NCBI GenBank assembly: GCA_964553875.1
Contig: CAZKNH010000005.1
Location: 8,019-72,018, forward strand
Reading direction: 5' to 3'
Origin: ZC4RG20 sp964553875
GTDB lineage: Bacteria > Pseudomonadota > Gammaproteobacteria > Steroidobacterales > Rariloculaceae
Length of the DNA stretch: 64,000 bases
Shown here: positions 62,265-64,000 of the stretch, one piece after another
Layout: the number at the start of each line of letters is the position of its first letter
How positions within the stretch are numbered: the first letter of the stretch is position 1
Program-made: the position numbers and the translations under genes
The notes under the pieces: generated by a model
What the model was told of the DNA's origin: nothing
Seen by the model: only the letters and a program-made list of their open reading frames with translations
The model's database searches: none

Positions 62265-63347
62265 CTACGCCCGCCGCCGCAGGCTCTCCGCGACCCGCTC
62301 CGCCGTCCGTCCGTCCCAGAGCGGGATTCGCGTCTCGACGACGCCGCGCTCCATCGCGGCCGCGATCTCTGCAGCGAGCGCGTCGGGCCCGATCAGCCGA
62401 TTCGTCCCCTGGGTCACGGTGACCGGCCGCTCGGTGTTCTCGCGTAGCGTGAGGCACGGAATGCCGAGGTAGCTCGTCTCCTCCTGCACGCCGCCCGAAT
62501 CCGTCACGACGAGCCGGCTGTCGACGACGAGGCTCATGAACTCGACGTACGACAAGGGCTCCATCAAGTGAATTCCGGTGCTCGCCGCAAGCCGCGCGCC
62601 GAGACCGAACTCGTCGAGGCGCCGCCGCGTGCGCGGATGCACCGGGAACGCCAACGGCAGCGTCCGCGCGACCTCGACGAGCCGCTCGACGATCGTCTCG
62701 AGCTTCTCGCGACGATCGACGTTCGACGGGCGATGCAGCGTCACGACGCCGTATCCGCGCGGCTCGAGGCCGAGCTTCGCGGGCATCCCCGCCGAGAGGA
62801 TCTTCGGCTTCAGCAGCTCGAACGAGTCGATCATGATGTTGCCGACGCGCTCGATCTTCTCCGGCGGCACGCCGGCCTCGAGCAGATTCGCGTCGCCATC
62901 CGGCGACGGTGTCCACAAGAGATCCGCGACCGCGTCCGTCACGACGCGGTTGATCTCCTCCGGCATCGTGCGATCGCCGCTGCGCAGCCCCGCCTCGAGA
63001 TGCGCGACGGGGATCAAGAGCTTCGCGCCGACGAGCGCGCACGCGAGCGTCGAGTTCACATCGCCGACGACGACGATCCAGTCCGGACGCTCCGCGAGAC
63101 ACACCTTTTCGTACTCGATCATCACCCGCCCCGTCTGCTCGGCGTGGCTCCCGCTGCCGACGCCGAGGTTCACGTGCGGGCTCGGCAGACCGAGGTCGGC
63201 GAAAAACGCGTCCGACATGTTCGGGTCGTAGTGCTGCCCGGTGTGCACGATGCGAGGCCGACACCAGTCCTGCCGCGCGAGCACGTGGTAGAGCGGCGCG
63301 ATCTTCATGAAGTTCGGACGTGCGGCGGCGATGAGGTCGACTTTCAT
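62265..63347 (-). CDS. wecB: UDP-N-acetylglucosamine 2-epimerase (non-hydrolysing)
   Basis: The ATG at 63345-63347 gives 360 residues. The family motifs are AARPNFMKIAPLYHVL, HTGQHYDPNMSD, VVVGDVNSTLACAL, HLEAGLRSGDRTMPEEINR and VTDSGGVQEETSYLGIPCLTLR. It interconverts UDP-GlcNAc and UDP-ManNAc and could supply ManNAc for the repeat. It is leftward and lies 116 bp upstream of gltX. The alternative start at 63449 has no signal of use. Confidence 0.9.
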   Translation of the reverse strand: MKVDLIAAARPNFMKIAPLYHVLARQDWCRPRIVHTGQHYDPNMSDAFFADLGLPSPHVNLGVGSGSHAEQTGRVMIEYEKVCLAERPDWIVVVGDVNSTLACALVGAKLLIPVAHLEAGLRSGDRTMPEEINRVVTDAVADLLWTPSPDGDANLLEAGVPPEKIERVGNIMIDSFELLKPKILSAGMPAKLGLEPRGYGVVTLHRPSNVDRREKLETIVERLVEVARTLPLAFPVHPRTRRRLDEFGLGARLAASTGIHLMEPLSYVEFMSLVVDSRLVVTDSGGVQEETSYLGIPCLTLRENTERPVTVTQGTNRLIGPDALAAEIAAAMERGVVETRIPLWDGRTAERVAESLRRRA

Positions 63348-63540
63348 AGCGACATCCAATCCGGGCGGCGGCAGGCCTCGGCATATCCTACAGGGATCCG
63401 GCGCCCGCACCCGTGCGACGATCACGAAGCGATGCGGCCCTGGCCGCATGTGACTCGACGCTCGCGCATCGGCGCGCGCCGTTTCCGACTTGATGTATCA
63501 TCGCGCGCTGGACCGCGAATCGCCGAGCTGCCCATCGCCG

Positions 63541-64000
63541 ATGTTCTTGCGCTGTCTAATTTTCGCCGCTTTTCTCCTGCCCGCGTCCGTCGCGCACGCG
63601 CGCGGTGCAAGCCCTTACATCGTGCTGAACCTGTCGCCCGAGATGGAGCGCGCGATCGAGCGCGTGCTGATCCTCGCGGACGATCCCGTGCTGACGCGGC
63701 CGATCCCCGCCGCACGCGTGCTCGATGCGCTGCCCGCGGCGTGCGAGATCGACGCTCTCCTTTGCGAGCAGGTGCGCCGTTACCTCGCCGGCTTGATGAA
63801 GACGGCCGGCATCGCGCACCTCTCCGCCGCCGCAGCGGTGACCTCCGGAGACTCGTTTCGACCGGATTCCGACACGGGCGAGTTTTCCGATCCGACGCCG
63901 CTCCCGAACCGACGCGGCATGCCGGTGGACAGCCCGTTCGAGGTTTCCGCGCAGCTCTACTGGCAGCGCAACGACTTCATGCTGGTCCAAGGCGGCTTCG
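63541..64000 (+). CDS. Capsule-assembly Wzi family protein, N-terminal part
   Basis: The gene runs off the right edge; 153 codons are visible. The ATG at 63541 begins a neat signal peptide (MFLRCLIFAAFLLPASVAHA), and an in-frame ATG at 63493 would extend it. The mature start SPYIVLNLSPEMERAIERVLI, a PVLTRPIPAARVLDALPAA segment and ALLCEQVRRYL match the N-terminal domain of Wzi-like outer-membrane proteins found in XrtA/EPS bacteria. The later part with MPVDSPFEVSAQLYWQRNDF opens the beta-barrel. It may bind or hold the polysaccharide on the cell surface. Confidence 0.7.
   Translation, partial: MFLRCLIFAAFLLPASVAHARGASPYIVLNLSPEMERAIERVLILADDPVLTRPIPAARVLDALPAACEIDALLCEQVRRYLAGLMKTAGIAHLSAAAAVTSGDSFRPDSDTGEFSDPTPLPNRRGMPVDSPFEVSAQLYWQRNDFMLVQGGF

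Noticed and set aside
60742..63384. A single 880-residue protein read through gltX and the antisense of wecB
   Set aside because: The part before the GltX N-terminus is Arg/Ala-rich shadow sequence overlapping the real wecB gene in another frame.
1..64000. CRISPR arrays, insertion sequences or phage genes
   Set aside because: No regularly spaced repeats, transposase, integrase or phage structural motifs were found on either strand.

Overview
The window is GC-rich, densely coding and almost entirely devoted to making, modifying, exporting and regulating a cell-surface or exo-polysaccharide. Housekeeping anchors sit near the right end: gltX (60742-62148) and a tRNA-Val(CAC) (55555-55629). The set of XrtA/PEP-CTERM-associated exopolysaccharide proteins, a capsule-assembly Wzi-type protein, outer-membrane lipoproteins and the GltX sequence suggest a Gram-negative proteobacterium, most likely a high-GC gammaproteobacterium. 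This taxonomic call is inference from family content, not from a search.

Layout. (1) 1-14 kb, mostly minus strand: a GNAT fragment, a secreted four-repeat protein, a secreted glycoside hydrolase, then a run of glycosyltransferases (three GT2, one GT4), a FemAB/GNAT-like transferase, a polysaccharide pyruvyl transferase, a Wzt/Wzm ABC exporter and UDP-glucuronate decarboxylase. (2) 14-23 kb, plus strand: an amidotransferase of the asparagine-synthase family, two GT4, a GDP-mannose dehydrogenase-like enzyme with AlgD-type Cys268, a membrane GT2, an O-antigen ligase/polymerase and a heparin-lyase-I-like secreted protein. (3) 23-30 kb: a secreted beta-helix protein, two membrane-tethered transglutaminase-like proteins, a NodB deacetylase, a secreted protein of unknown function and a sulfotransferase. 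(4) 30-38.6 kb, minus strand: a tightly packed cassette of Fe-alcohol dehydrogenase, AMP-forming ligase, LuxE-like and LuxC-like acyl reductase subunits, acyl carrier protein, SDR, GNAT and GT4. A second sulfotransferase follows at 39001. (5) 40-53.5 kb, minus strand: the XrtA-type EPS core (sugar transferase, PrsK histidine kinase, export lipoprotein, chain-length protein, tyrosine kinase, beta-barrel, DUF3473 deacetylase, FemAB, amidotransferase, GT4). (6) 54-64 kb: UDP-glucose dehydrogenase, tRNA-Val, two paralogous Ig/FN3 lipoproteins, an orphan protein, a mannose-1-phosphate guanylyltransferase, an AraC-output response regulator, gltX, UDP-GlcNAc 2-epimerase and the start of a Wzi-like gene.

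How the genes fit together (inference). Nucleotide sugars come from ManC (GDP-Man), the AlgD-like enzyme (GDP-ManA), Ugd (UDP-GlcA), the decarboxylase (UDP-Xyl) and WecB (UDP-ManNAc). A polyprenyl-phosphate sugar transferase starts the repeat and about ten glycosyltransferases extend it. Amidotransferases, acyl/GNAT transferases, two deacetylases, a pyruvyl transferase and two sulfotransferases could decorate it. The Wza-Wzc-like core, the Wzy-like ligase and a Wzm/Wzt exporter move or polymerise it, and secreted lyase/hydrolase-like proteins could trim it. PrsK and the AraC-type regulator are the visible regulators. No exosortase, no PEP-CTERM substrate and no Wzx flippase is seen in the window.

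The parts most worth a second look are the LuxC/LuxE/ACP cassette in a polysaccharide locus without luciferase genes, the pair of transglutaminase-like proteins, and the co-occurrence of sulfotransferases, deacetylases, UDP-glucose dehydrogenase and a heparin-lyase-like protein.
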